DNA of 21,814 nucleotides from Sphacelaria rigidula (lineage: Eukaryota > Phaeophyceae > Sphacelariales). Below are positions 7,329 to 15,658 of this stretch, in pieces. Under the pieces are notes generated by a model. The model did not search any database. It was not told the DNA's origin and saw nothing but the letters and a program-made list of their open reading frames with translations. The stretch lies in the NCBI GenBank assembly GCA_964200075.2, contig CAXNAA020000382.1, positions 1-21,814 of the forward strand, written 5' to 3'. Position numbers and translations under genes: made by a program. Position 1 is the stretch's first letter. Each line of letters opens with the position of its first letter.

Positions 7329-10300
7329 GTGAGTTTCCATCTAGATAACGAACCACTGACAAGAGGTGCATCAGTATCGTGTCTGGAAGCTGACCAAGCG
7401 CTCCGTGGCCTGTTTTAGCTGGCCTGTAGTCCACTTGAGCTGTGCTACCCGTTGTATTTTGTGCACAAACGCTCAACAGCTGAACATGCTGGTTTTTCTC
7501 ATCCTTGTTGTATCGCGCTTGGACGTTTACGTTGCTCAGGCGGAGATGTCGGGCATGAACGTTTCGTACGACTGTCGACGGGGTAACTGCATCAGCTGCG
7601 CAGCCCGGGTGCAAGCAGGTCAGACCATGACCGCAGTGCTCGTTGATGCCAGCCGTCGCCGTACTTGATTTCAATTTATCGCTACTTGAGTCGGGGGTTT
7701 CCCGACCAGCTTTCATGGCGATGGCAATGTAAGCCAAGACTTTTCCACTGATCTGCCTTTTACGTGCCACCGTACCACCAACATCCCAACGGAACGAACC
7801 CTGCTAGCGCAAACCATTGCACGACATATTACCTTTTCCGGTGTCGAATTCCGGCGAAACTTGTCACTGTGGAACATGATAGTCTGTCGATGGTATCTCG
7901 CGAGTGCCACCTTTCATCTTGAGACGAGAACACACATAATCACTGTACAGGCCTGTACTGTAGCGCCAGCTACAGTTGAAAATGAAGAGTGGTGTCTGCA
8001 ACTCTTCACTTGGGCATACAACTGCACGAGCGACAGCGCCAGCCGTAGACATGGACAGCCCAGACGAGCGCGTGGCCTCCTCCATTCCCACAGCCTGGAC
8101 GAGTTTCTCTCAGGGGTTAGACTGCGAGGGTAGTCCATCTGGATCGTTCATATCCTGCCCAAGTGAAATTGATGTCGATTCAACGGATGACGTACTGTCG
8201 CCGTCTAAGGATCAAGCTGTTGTCACTTGTCCTCCGCCTGTTTGCAACGCCCTGCTCAAAGGGAGGTAACGGGAGGTCATCGTGAGGGGGCGTCAAGCCG
8301 TTTGACACTCTCTGTCAAGCACTGAAAAGATAAGATTCAGACTGAGGATCGGCGACTTCATTCTTGAGTCCCCACAGTGAGTCTGTGGAGCCACACGTGT
8401 GGTACATTCCTGACGTCATCTACTGGTAAGCCGAGATCGCGAACGGGCATCTTACGCGATCGGGCAGGTGTCGATGACACTAGGCAAAATGTTGCTCTGT
8501 TTCTTGTTGCCCAGAGCATCGAGCAAATGACATGCATGGATGCGCTCCACGTGTGGTTACATGGCCCACTGTTGCCCCTGACGAGATGGAACATCCCACA
8601 CGTCGGACGAGCACGAGTTTGACTCGTGGTACTCTCCTCGCCCGGCTGCTCGTGGGCCGTTTTTGGAGGTCCTCGGGCACTCCAGTCATTGCTCGTGGTG
8701 AGGAAAGTTGAAAGGGCGAGTACTCGAGTCATTGCCCGTGGCGGAAAAAGTTGATAGGACGAGTGCTCGAGTTATTGCTCGTGGTGTGTGTGTGTTGTGT
8801 TGTCATCCCCTCTATTCTGGACGTCTACACCTTTCGGTAAATGTGGGCGCATCAGCGGAGGTCACACAGGAGGAAGGCCAACACAGAAGCTTTTTCTTTT
8901 CCTTTGTTGTAGTTGTCAACCTTCCTTCTGCGGTGCGTGCCCTGGTTTTTATCGCGAGAGGGGTTCAGCAGTCCCTTTCCCCCGTCGACTGTGAAGTAAT
9001 TTTTGTGTACCCACGACGTATTCGCTCTCCACTGTTGCGCATGGTGTGGGAAAAATTCCCAGATCGTGTGACTGCACCCAGATTCGAACCCACGACCCAA
9101 CCGTCAGAAGGTTACGAGCTTCACCAACTGAGCCACCGGGGCTATCGGCATACTACTGTGGTGGAAAAAATTAACAGGGCGAGCACTCGAGTCATTGCTC
9201 GTGGTGGAAAACTTGATAGGGCGAGCACTCGACTCATTGCTCGTGGTAAAAAAAATTAATAGGGCGAGTCCTCGACTCGTTAATTGCGGTGGAAAGATAA
9301 CAGGGCAGGCACTCGAGTGATTGCTCGAGGTGAAATAAATTAATAGGTCGAGCACTCGAGTCATTGCTCGTGGTTGACAAATAAATGACTCTAGCACACG
9401 AGTCATTGCTCGTGGTGAACGACTTGAGTCGCGGAGTCAGCAATCCGACGGGCAAATAATTATAATGAGCTGCTCGACGATCTTGAATCAAGAATCTTCA
9501 ACTTCATATGCATATCTGCACATGTACAAGCGTCAAGCTTAAAAGCGGACCAGGGTGGTATCCCACGTCGCAAAGCAGTCACAGCCTGGATGGTGTTTTC
9601 AGACTATGGCGCCTTCACGGTCGCACCAGAAATCCTGGCGCATGTGAAAGGCATCTTGTGCGTGTACAAGGCATACCGAGCAAAGCAACATCGATACAGC
9701 ACCTGCCCCCATATCGTTTCGAGACCCGACATGCTGGGATGTGCATCGTTTTGAACAAATAACCTGAGCGGTGCAGGCAGTAGGTGCGAGTGGATGCTAG
9801 AAAATGAAATGCGCATCCGTTGTGAACTGCGAATATATCTGCAATACCCCGCTCGTGCTGCACAGCCAGCTACCTGACGCTTGACAGTCTCTCTCTCATC
9901 GCATGGGCGGAGCCGCACTAGCGAATGCAGGGAGCCTGCGGTAGTGCGGAGTACTGTACTAGTAGGAAAGCCGCAGCCGCCAACAGTACAGCAGAAATGC
10001 ACACGTCGGGCGATCACGAGTATGACTCGTGGCACTCGCACTCGTTCGGCTGCTCGTGGGCCGTTTCTGGAGATCCTCGAGCACTCGAGTCATTGCGCGT
10101 GGTGGGGAAAATTCACTCCCTGGACAATACATGCATAGTATAAACTCCCTTTGTCCGGAAATATAAGATCGGTTAGGATATTCGAAATATTATATCGGTT
10201 TTATCGTGGAGGGGGTTACAAAAGGTATTTTTGCATCATTTTTGTTTGCCGTGCTCCCATCGGTATACAAATGGAAGATATTGCCTACAACAGGGGATGG

Positions 10301-13300
10301 TAAAATTTCATCCCCCCCCGAATAGTTGTGTTTTTCTCCGGACGGATTTTCCGAAGATCTGGTCAGTAAGGAAGCTCTAATGTCGCTTTTTCTCCCATAT
10401 GGAGCGAAGACAAGGTTTTTTTCCTCATCTGTTTTTTTAGGTGCAACCTTGGCTATATAAAGCATGCTGTTGATCGACAAGTTGATAATAAAAAATGAAT
10501 ATCTTCCCTTTTGACCGAGAGAAGAATTACAAGATGCCGAAAATCGGCACCCTTGAAACAAAAATAAACATCACGAAGAAGAATAAATATGAAAAAAAAA
10601 AAGAGTTTTTCGAAGAAAAAATATGTTTTGGGTGATAATTGAACTCCCGCCCTAATTTTCATGGACAGGTTGACTTACTAAGCATCTTGTCCGAACCGAT
10701 CTTATATTTCCGGACAGAGGTAGTATATATACATATATTGCCAGCTCAATATGTCGACGCGTCGGGTGATCAATATATATTGGGCGAGCAATACTCGTAT
10801 GATGGCACGAGAGACACGTCAATAAATATTGTGCATCAATATATCAAGGCTCGCGATATACCATCTGTATCTACCGAGCAATTTATCACGACACGCGCCA
10901 CCTCAATGTAAATTGGCCGAGTAATATGTTGGTGGGGTAAGCCGCCAACATATATTTGTCGAGTAATATATGGGCAACCACACGAGGTCCATATATGATT
11001 GTTGTACTTCACCTGACGCCCCAGGGGTCCAGCCGTGGTCATGATAGACGTACCCAAGAAAAACGAAACTGAAACACGCTCTGAGGAAAAAAAAGGAATA
11101 GAAGGAAAAAAAAAGGGGGGCCGAACATATATATATATATATATATTTATATATTTTGACGATTCAATATATTCAACAGCCGAAGCGCCAATGTATATTG
11201 CCGCCCCAATGTGCCGTGCGTCAATGCGTCCAAAATGAATTGGGCGGACAATACACGAGGGAACCGACGGTCACAAGACATATTGGTGTAGCACTACAGT
11301 ATACAGTATATAGAATATTTCGATATCACGAGCGTGAAGCATACTTTGTAACGAGGCGTCCACGAGATTTATGATGATTTTAGTGTGCAAGTTCCTTCGC
11401 ACCCGCCCGGGGAGATGACTGTTCGGGCCAATGCCAATGCTAGGGGTCCGGTACGCGGACTCGTGCTACATCTTGTGCGGGGGTACACATGCGTTCGCGA
11501 CCGTTCGAACGAGCGCGTGATGGCGGTGGTCCCGCAATGTTTCCGGCGGGTATTACGTAGATTTTTTCGAGGTTTGTAGAGGTATTTTAAGCTCGATATC
11601 CCCGGTAAATTGCACACTAATTTACAGTTGAATATATCAGGCAACTGGAGTTCGAGATATGTACCTCTACCAACAACTGAACCGGCCTTATTTCCAGGGC
11701 GTAAGATACGGCGCACGAACGAACACGTTCTCGCACACAACAAAGAACGTGAAAGTGAAGTCTCGTGCAACTGTACACGGCGCCTATTAATGGTGGGCGC
11801 ACCGACAACCTCTTGCACAGGAGAAGGAACATGGAGCGAAGTCTAGTGCAGTTCGGTGCTGAATGCCGACGTGGCGTAATCGATCTCTGGCGCGAACGTA
11901 CCCGAAGCGAATGATTTCTTCGCGCAAGTGGTCTATGCTGTAATACAGACAATGCATAACTACATCAAGGACAGATAGTTCACGGCGCTGATTGCCGGTG
12001 GGTGGGTGCACTGACAGCTTTTTGCACACAAGGAGGAACGTGAAACGAAGTCTAGTGCAATACGGCGCTGAATGCTGACGTTGTGTCGTCTTTTTCTGGA
12101 GTTGGAAGCTTCCGACGCAGGTAATTGCCGGTGCAAGACATACACATGTGTGTACTAAATCTAGAAAACGGGACGCAGACTCTGATTTTGCCCTAAATCG
12201 TGGACGGAACACGCTAAAAATGTGACCAAAACGTCTGACAACGCGTCCACTGAGCCAGCACAAAGTCGCGATCATGTACCAAGCTCGTCTGCGAGAACTT
12301 TTACTCATCTTTGTATCTTGCACGAGAACAGCTGCTGCCCGGGTACCTACCATTTATACCCGTCCACGCAATTTATGCTGGAATAAGGACATAATAATGC
12401 CCGCACCCGCCCGCACACAAGCTTCCCATTATGTATATATATATTGGAAATATAATATTAGTATGTCTAAAGTTTAGCATCCATAGAAGGTGAAATTTGG
12501 CGCTCCGGTCCGAAGAAGATGTACCTCTACTCTGTAGCTAAAAGGTTGAAATGTACACGTGAAATACGTCGCAAGGGTTTGAACCCGTGTCGGGTACTTT
12601 CTTTTGCTCGTAGTGCGTGAGTAGAACACTGTTCCTCCACACGGGGAGTCAGTATGTGAGAGTATTCTGTAGGTGAAACATGACAGTTTAGACGTGCAAG
12701 ACGCCGGTATGGGTTCAAACCCTGTATCGGCTACATTTGTTTTGCTCGCAGTGCGTGAGTAGACCACTGTTTTTTCACTACCGGGAGTCGAGTTCGAGTT
12801 CTGGGTCGGGTATTTTTTTCCCTGGTGGTGGTGGCGTGAACACCACAGTTTTTCTACCCCGGGAGTCGATTTTGTCCTTCACTGCAATCTTCAGACTTTC
12901 TCTCATCATTCATACCCGCGGTCCTACCCCTCATCGTCTCGCAACTTTTTCTCCCGTCATCATATTATCCCTTCCCACTTCCATCAACCAACATCGTCTT
13001 CTCTATAAACAAACGCAAAAACCTCGAAGACATCGGTGCGAGCAGAGGGAATGCTACGATATATCGACCGTCGCCCTCTTTCTCAGTCGCGCTGCAATCT
13101 GTTCCCTATGCACTTTCCTCGGTACTATTTCTGGTCTTATTTCTTCCGTGTAAAATATGAAATTTCAACCCAGAATCATTTTTCACTAGAGCCTGGCAAG
13201 GCAAGAATACCGCGACCCTCCAAGAAGACGGGCGGGGCCGGGGCGCTCTACTGTCTTATATACCCACTTTTACTCGTCGTTCATCCCCACAATCCTTGAG

Positions 13301-15658
13301 GAATTTTCGAGTGGTTTTTTTATATGCAACATGAACATTTCCAGAGAGGATCTACTCTCACGAGGGCTTGGCAACGCAAGAACATCGAGACCCTCGAAAA
13401 AGACGGACGGGACCGGTGCACAGCCCGGGGTCCCGTGCGGCTTATATATATATACATATATTGATGATTCAACATGCAGATTGGAAAGTGTTTTGGAATT
13501 GTATGGTGGGCATTTCTATGTTCGCGGGCGCCATTGAATGATGTATCACCAGATTTCGAAAACGCTCAATATATTCCTCCGCGAACGTGTCCAATGTATA
13601 TTAGCTCCACAATAGCTATGCGATGAGCGTTCGCAATATGTATTGGAAAAACAAAACTTCTGCGTAGTTTGTGTTCAATGTGTTGAGGCGAGGATATGTT
13701 CCGCATCGCTGGGACTCAATATGCATTGACGCTTCAATACCTACACGGCCGGCATGCACAATATATTTTGAATGGTTTGTTCCCGGAGCAAATGCATATC
13801 CAATATGAAGTATATTGTTATGCATTGCTTCACGATCATGACACGAGAAATATATATTGTTGCTTCAATGTCTCCGAGGACATCTCAACTCAAAATATAT
13901 ATATTGGAAGGACCCATGTTGGCGCTGTCTCCAATGCAAAGTATTGGTATCATATTGGAACATATTATTTAGTCCAGGGTATAAGCAACACAGCACCGGT
14001 GACCAGAGGGGTACCAAAAGGCGTATATCGACCCGCGTTTTCTGCCGTTGTACTGCTTAGCCAAGATACATTCCATTCTGCGAAGGGGATGGACAGCACC
14101 GCACCGGTGGCCAGATAGGTATCAGATGGCATATATGCCGGGTCGCCTCTTCTGTCACCATATTTTCTGGCCAGTATATACACATATATAAACTCATTCG
14201 ACAACTCTTCGTAGCTATGCGCGTCAATTTCTGTGGCTTCCTTTTGAGCCTTCCCCAATCTGCACGGGCTCCGGCATCCATCGCGTCTGGATCGTTCTCA
14301 AAGCGTACACCTATACTCACAAGGTCCCATATATATTGACCGACCAACACATTGGCACCCACGCGGCCCCAATATACTTTGACGGGTCAAATGTTGTAAC
14401 CAATGCGACCCTATTTCATATTGGTCGTGCAATATGTCGTCGCCCTCACTGCCCCAATATATATTGATGAGACAATGTGTGTGGAATCCCACGGTCCCGA
14501 TATATATATATATATATATATTGGGCGGGCAATATGTATACCGTGCCACGACACCAATATATATTGGGCGCTCAATACGTGTACAATCCAAGGGTACCAA
14601 TATAAATGACGCCGGCAATATATCGCAATATTCCAGTATGATTGACCAATATATTTTGTAAACATACTGTATTGTCCAGGGTGTGAGCAAATTAATAGGG
14701 CGAACACTCGAGCCTTTGCTCGTTGTGGAAAAATTAATAGGGCGAGTACTCGAGCCTTTGCTCGTGGCGGAAAATATTAATAGGACGAGTACTCGGGTCA
14801 TTGCTCGTGGTGAGAAAAATCAATGACTCAAGCACGCGAGTCATGCTTGTCGTGGAAAAAATGAATAACTCGAGCGCACGAGTCATGTCGTGGTAAGAAA
14901 AAAAAAAAACTCGAGCACACGAGTCATGCTCTTAGTGTATTAAAAAAACGTTCACGAGTGCACTCGTTTCGACGAGTAATGACTCGTTCGACGCGTGGAA
15001 TATTTTTTTCCTGGTTCGCAGCGTGTCCGCCATCGGTGTATTTACTACGGACAATCTATTGTAAGGCTTCCTTACAAGAGCAGGATGAGCACTGAGAGTC
15101 CACATAGAATCTCTCGTCTACCCATGCTACGATGTACGTCATCCTCCTTGAACACCTTGCATCCCATTTGCGTCGTGGATTATGAAATTGGTGACTTGAA
15201 ATACAGGATCGTCGGAGAATTACGAGAATCGAGCGGATCGACGCGCTGACGATGGCGCTCCTGAGGTGAAGTAACGCCGTAGTTTTTTTGACGATGATTG
15301 ACTTCTTCCTACGGTGCATTTGAAAGTCAGAGCGGATATATAATGGAGCCAGGTGCGATGAAAGATACGTTTGGCGCGGGTGCAATCAAAGGCATCTCCC
15401 CCAGTTTATCGTTGCGTTGCCAGTATCACAGTACACTGACATGGATGTGATTCCGCGCACTCGGATGATTCCACTCTTGCTTTTACGTATGCATCTTGGT
15501 GCCGTCCTCGGGCATACCCTTCCACCGACTGCTAAATAGTTGACGTGCCTTCGCCTTTCCGTGTTTGCGGCGTACAGGGGTTTGTTCTGTCATGCAGCAC
15601 GTACCCGGTGGGGCCGGGTGTGAAACTGGAGCTGTCAGCTAACGCAGAGATGTGGACG
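6960..15658 (+). CDS. plastid-targeted [2Fe-2S] ferredoxin-like protein, split gene (3' end unresolved)
   Basis: Proposed join: 6960-7328, 7540-7618, 15207-15265, 15578-15658. Residues 1-29 are a signal peptide (hydrophobic AVLLFSFS) ending STA|FVPS. The Phe after the cleavage site is the known heterokont plastid-import signal, and a Ser/Arg-rich transit region to about residue 95 follows. The ferredoxin domain starts at DVEVLLHGERRVITV. Exon 2 supplies YDCRRGNCISCAARV, the CX4CX2C cluster ligands. Exon 4 supplies GFVLSCSTYPVGPGVKLEL, with the fourth Cys. Such proteins carry one electron per cluster in the plastid stroma. The GPGVKLEL tail resembles the heterokont ferredoxin-like (FdC-type) group more than photosynthetic PetF, so its partner is unknown. 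Spacing from third to fourth Cys is 31, against the usual 28-29. Intron 2 is about 7.6 kb and full of repeats. The last codons are not located. Confidence 0.8.
7540..7618 (+). CDS. ferredoxin-like exon 2 (iron-sulfur cluster loop)
   Basis: The 3' splice site is TTGCTCAG|GCG and the exon joins exon 1 in phase 0. It encodes AEMSGMNVSYDCRRGNC and then ISCAARVQA, carrying three of the four cluster cysteines. It probably ends at GCAG|GTCAGA, leaving one base of a split codon. The intron before it (7329-7539) is a normal 211 bases. Confidence 0.85.
8597..8787 (+). repeat. hairpin minisatellite HA1 with conserved head
   Basis: The head (8597-8671) contains CACGAGT-TTG-ACTCGTG, a perfect 7-base inverted repeat, and GGCTGCTCGTGGGCCGTTT. 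About three 41-43 bp units follow, of the form GGGCGAGTACTCGAGTCATT then GCYCGTGG and an A-rich spacer. Head and first unit are duplicated at 10000-10112. Confidence 0.85.
8785..8856 (+). repeat. dispersed repeat, partner at 21044-21117
   Basis: This shares TGTGTTGTC, CTATTCTGG, CACCTTTCGGTA and ATGTGGGCGCATCAGC with 21044-21117 in the same order and orientation. It adjoins the last unit of HA1. Confidence 0.8.
8890..9142 (-). mobile_element. tRNA-derived SINE
   Basis: On the minus strand, 9142 down to about 9070 reads as a tRNA-like head. It starts GCCCCGGTGGCTCAGTTGGT (A box), has an anticodon arm AACC-TTCTGAC-GGTT with a CTG anticodon, and has GGTTCGAATC (B box). The D stem, T stem and 3' acceptor strand no longer pair, so it is not a working tRNA gene. 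The unrelated body runs to an A-rich tail (ACAAAGGAAAAGAAAAAG) near 8890. This head-body-tail order is the standard tRNA-SINE layout. No clear target duplication was found. Confidence 0.65.
9161..9420 (+). repeat. hairpin minisatellite HA2, about six units
   Basis: Units start near 9177, 9219, 9262, 9303 and 9346, so the period is 41-43 bp, with a last variant unit at about 9386. Each has GGGCGAG then CACTCGAGTCATTGCTCG then TGGTGGAAAA and TTAATA. GAGCA and TGCTC flank the palindrome ACTCGAGT, so each unit can fold into a short hairpin. The array starts within 20 bases of the SINE head. Confidence 0.88.
9603..9999. other. intron interval between HA2 and HA3
   Basis: No repeat was recognised. 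A plus-strand frame reads through 9510-9740 without an annotated start. It includes a short stretch (TVAPEILAH, 9617-9643) that superficially resembles ferredoxin sequence and is discussed among the rejected items. Confidence 0.35.
10000..10112 (+). repeat. hairpin minisatellite HA3 (head plus one unit)
   Basis: This matches HA1 from CACACGTCGG through CACGAGT-ATG-ACTCGTG, GGCTGCTCGTGGGCCGTTT and CACTCGAGTCATTG. Only one repeat unit follows the head, against about three in HA1. The conserved head implies a mobile or duplicated unit that varies in repeat number. Confidence 0.85.
10144..10724. mobile_element. Stowaway-like (Tc1/mariner-type) MITE, about 580 bp
   Basis: The terminal inverted repeats are perfect over 23 bases (10152-10174 and 10694-10716), starting TGTCCGGAAATATAAG. 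They extend outward imperfectly as ACTCCCTT and, on the other side, ACTACCTC. The ends resemble the CTCCCTCCGT start of plant Stowaway elements. The flanks are TA-rich, consistent with TA target choice, but an exact TA duplication is not clear. The interior has no transposase motif. A minus-strand frame at 10190-10561 is open but unrecognised. Confidence 0.75.
10735..10998 (+). repeat. AT-rich minisatellite AT1
   Basis: Diverged units each open with a near-palindrome of the CCAATATATATTGG type and continue (G)GGCGAGCAATA and a GC-richer half (for example TCAATATATATTGGGCGAGC at about 10770). Unit length is about 43-50 bp. It begins within a few bases of the MITE end. Confidence 0.65.
10999..11085 (+). 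repeat. second copy of the 116-bp insertion element
   Basis: This shares CCCCAGGGGTCCAGCCGTGG, then TGATAGACGTACCCAA and GAAAC with 1729-1815, with few differences. An A- and G-rich tail follows (11086-11120). It sits inside the AT-rich array, between AT1 and AT2. Confidence 0.85.
11127..11310 (+). repeat. (AT)10 microsatellite and AT-rich minisatellite AT2
   Basis: The (AT)10 run is at 11127-11146. Diverged units with CAATGTATATTG, CAATGCGTC and AATTGGGCGGACAATAC follow. The family matches AT1, AT3 and AT4, with more decay. Confidence 0.6.
11730..12090 (+). repeat. local duplication, two main copies and one partial
   Basis: The block 11773-11870 (CACGGCGCC, GGTGGGCGCACCGACA, CTTGCACAGGAG, GAAGTCTAGTGCA) recurs at 11979-12085 with an offset of about 208 bases. 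A partial third copy (GCACACAACAAAGAACGTG, GAAGTCTCGTGCA) lies at 11732-11769. No coding function is seen. Confidence 0.75.
12520..12865 (+). repeat. tandem tRNA-like units with Pol III-type boxes
   Basis: Two units with a 138-bp offset, and a shorter third, share TTTTGCTCG, AGTGCGTGAGTAGA, CACTGTT and GGGAGTC. Each has a B-box-like sequence: GGTTTGAACCC (12573), GGTTCAAACCC (12711) and a decayed GTTCGAGTTC (12791). The first also has TGTAGCTAAAAGG upstream, close to an A box. Together this suggests a tRNA-derived SINE or tRNA gene that became tandem. No cloverleaf folds cleanly. Confidence 0.6.
13185..13450 (+). repeat. direct repeat pair, 175-bp offset
   Basis: GCCTGGCAAGGCAAGAA, then CCTC-AAGAAGACGGGCGGG and CTTATATA at 13191-13262 recur diverged at 13366-13448, where the block is GCTTGGCAACGCAAGAACAT. 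The second copy runs straight into AT-rich array AT3. Confidence 0.75.
13440..13980 (+). repeat. AT-rich minisatellite AT3
   Basis: This is a long, diverged array of units of about 42 bp. Examples begin CAATATGCATTGACG (13719) and CAATATATTTTGAATGG (13760). Palindromic AATATATATT cores alternate with GC-richer halves. It ends at TAGTCCAGGGTATAAGCAA, a boundary motif shared with AT4. Confidence 0.65.
13985..14165 (+). repeat. tandem duplication, 108-bp offset
   Basis: CACCGGTGACCAGAGGGGTA plus TATATCGACCCGC at 13994-14036 recurs as CACCGGTGGCCAGATAGGTA plus TATATGCCGGGTCGC from 14102. Only these two copies are seen. Confidence 0.7.
14325..14690 (+). repeat. AT-rich minisatellite AT4, about eight units
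   Basis: This is the clearest array of the family. Units of 42-44 bp open with CCCAATATATATTG or a variant, then a short GC-rich link, CAATATGTGT and CCCACGGT. One unit has expanded to a long (TA)n run (14500-14521). It ends ATTGTCCAGGGTGTGAGCAA, directly before hairpin array HA4. Confidence 0.85.
14690..14995 (+). repeat. hairpin minisatellite HA4, two unit types
   Basis: Three units of the HA2 type start near 14698, 14740 and 14783. Three variant units follow, near 14821, 14864 and 14909, in which GACTC/ACTCGAGC faces ACACGAGTC (AGCACACGAGTCATGCT). The period stays near 43 bp. The array closes with the inverted pair ACGAGT and ACTCGT at 14953-14986. Confidence 0.85.
15207..15265 (+). CDS. 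proposed ferredoxin-like exon 3 (59 nt)
   Basis: The acceptor AAATACAG|GA and the donor CTGAG|GTGAAG fit splice consensus. The exon takes the one-base overhang from exon 2 and leaves phase 0, as exon 4 needs. It encodes GSSENYENRADRRADDGAPE and restores the Gly that usually follows the cysteine loop. It is placed only 312 bases before exon 4. I chose it by eye among many open stretches, so it is a prediction. The hydrophobic residue usual in this segment is missing. Confidence 0.45.
15578..15658 (+). CDS. ferredoxin-like exon 4 (fourth cysteine and C-terminal strand)
   Basis: The acceptor is GGCGTACAG|GGG. It encodes GFVLSCSTYPVGPGVKLEL and then SANAEMWT, with the last cluster ligand in the FVLSC context typical of plant-type ferredoxins. 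A strong donor ACG|GTGAGT ends it in phase 0. The terminal exon is not settled. Candidates are read-through to TGA 15851-15853, or an exon at 15979-16110 after ATCATCCAG that would add 43 basic residues. Confidence 0.8.

Larger units (their letters stand above)
7619..15206 (+). other. predicted 7.6-kb intron 2 of the ferredoxin-like gene
   Basis: It is bounded by the GTCAGA donor after the cysteine loop and the proposed ACAG acceptor before exon 3. It contains hairpin minisatellites, AT-rich arrays, a SINE, a MITE and several local duplications, each listed separately. The first 900 bases or so (to 8590) lack obvious repeats. They hold one open frame (7976-8269) with no recognised domain. If exon 3 is placed wrongly, this intron would be split differently, but the exon 2 to exon 4 distance of nearly 8 kb stands. 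Confidence 0.6.

Noticed and set aside
8358-8732. 124-codon minus-strand open frame
   Set aside because: Its N-terminal part is translation of the HA1 repeat, and the rest has no domain.
9070-9142. Functional tRNA-Gln gene on the minus strand
   Set aside because: The D stem, T stem and acceptor 3' strand do not pair. The A-rich tail and body point to a SINE.
9603-9643. Alternative ferredoxin exon 3 encoding DYGAFTVAPEILAH
   Set aside because: The phases fit and the sequence is superficially like this domain. However, the donor (CAT|GTGAAA) is weak, the conserved Gly is lost, and the third-to-fourth Cys spacing becomes 25, too short for the family.
10190-10561. Transposase inside the MITE
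   Set aside because: The minus-strand frame has no DDE/D or helix-turn-helix pattern that I can recognise.
8597-14995. CRISPR-like array of repeats and spacers
   Set aside because: Units are 41-43 bp direct tandem repeats with diverged, non-unique spacers, no cas genes are present, and the locus is a eukaryotic intron.
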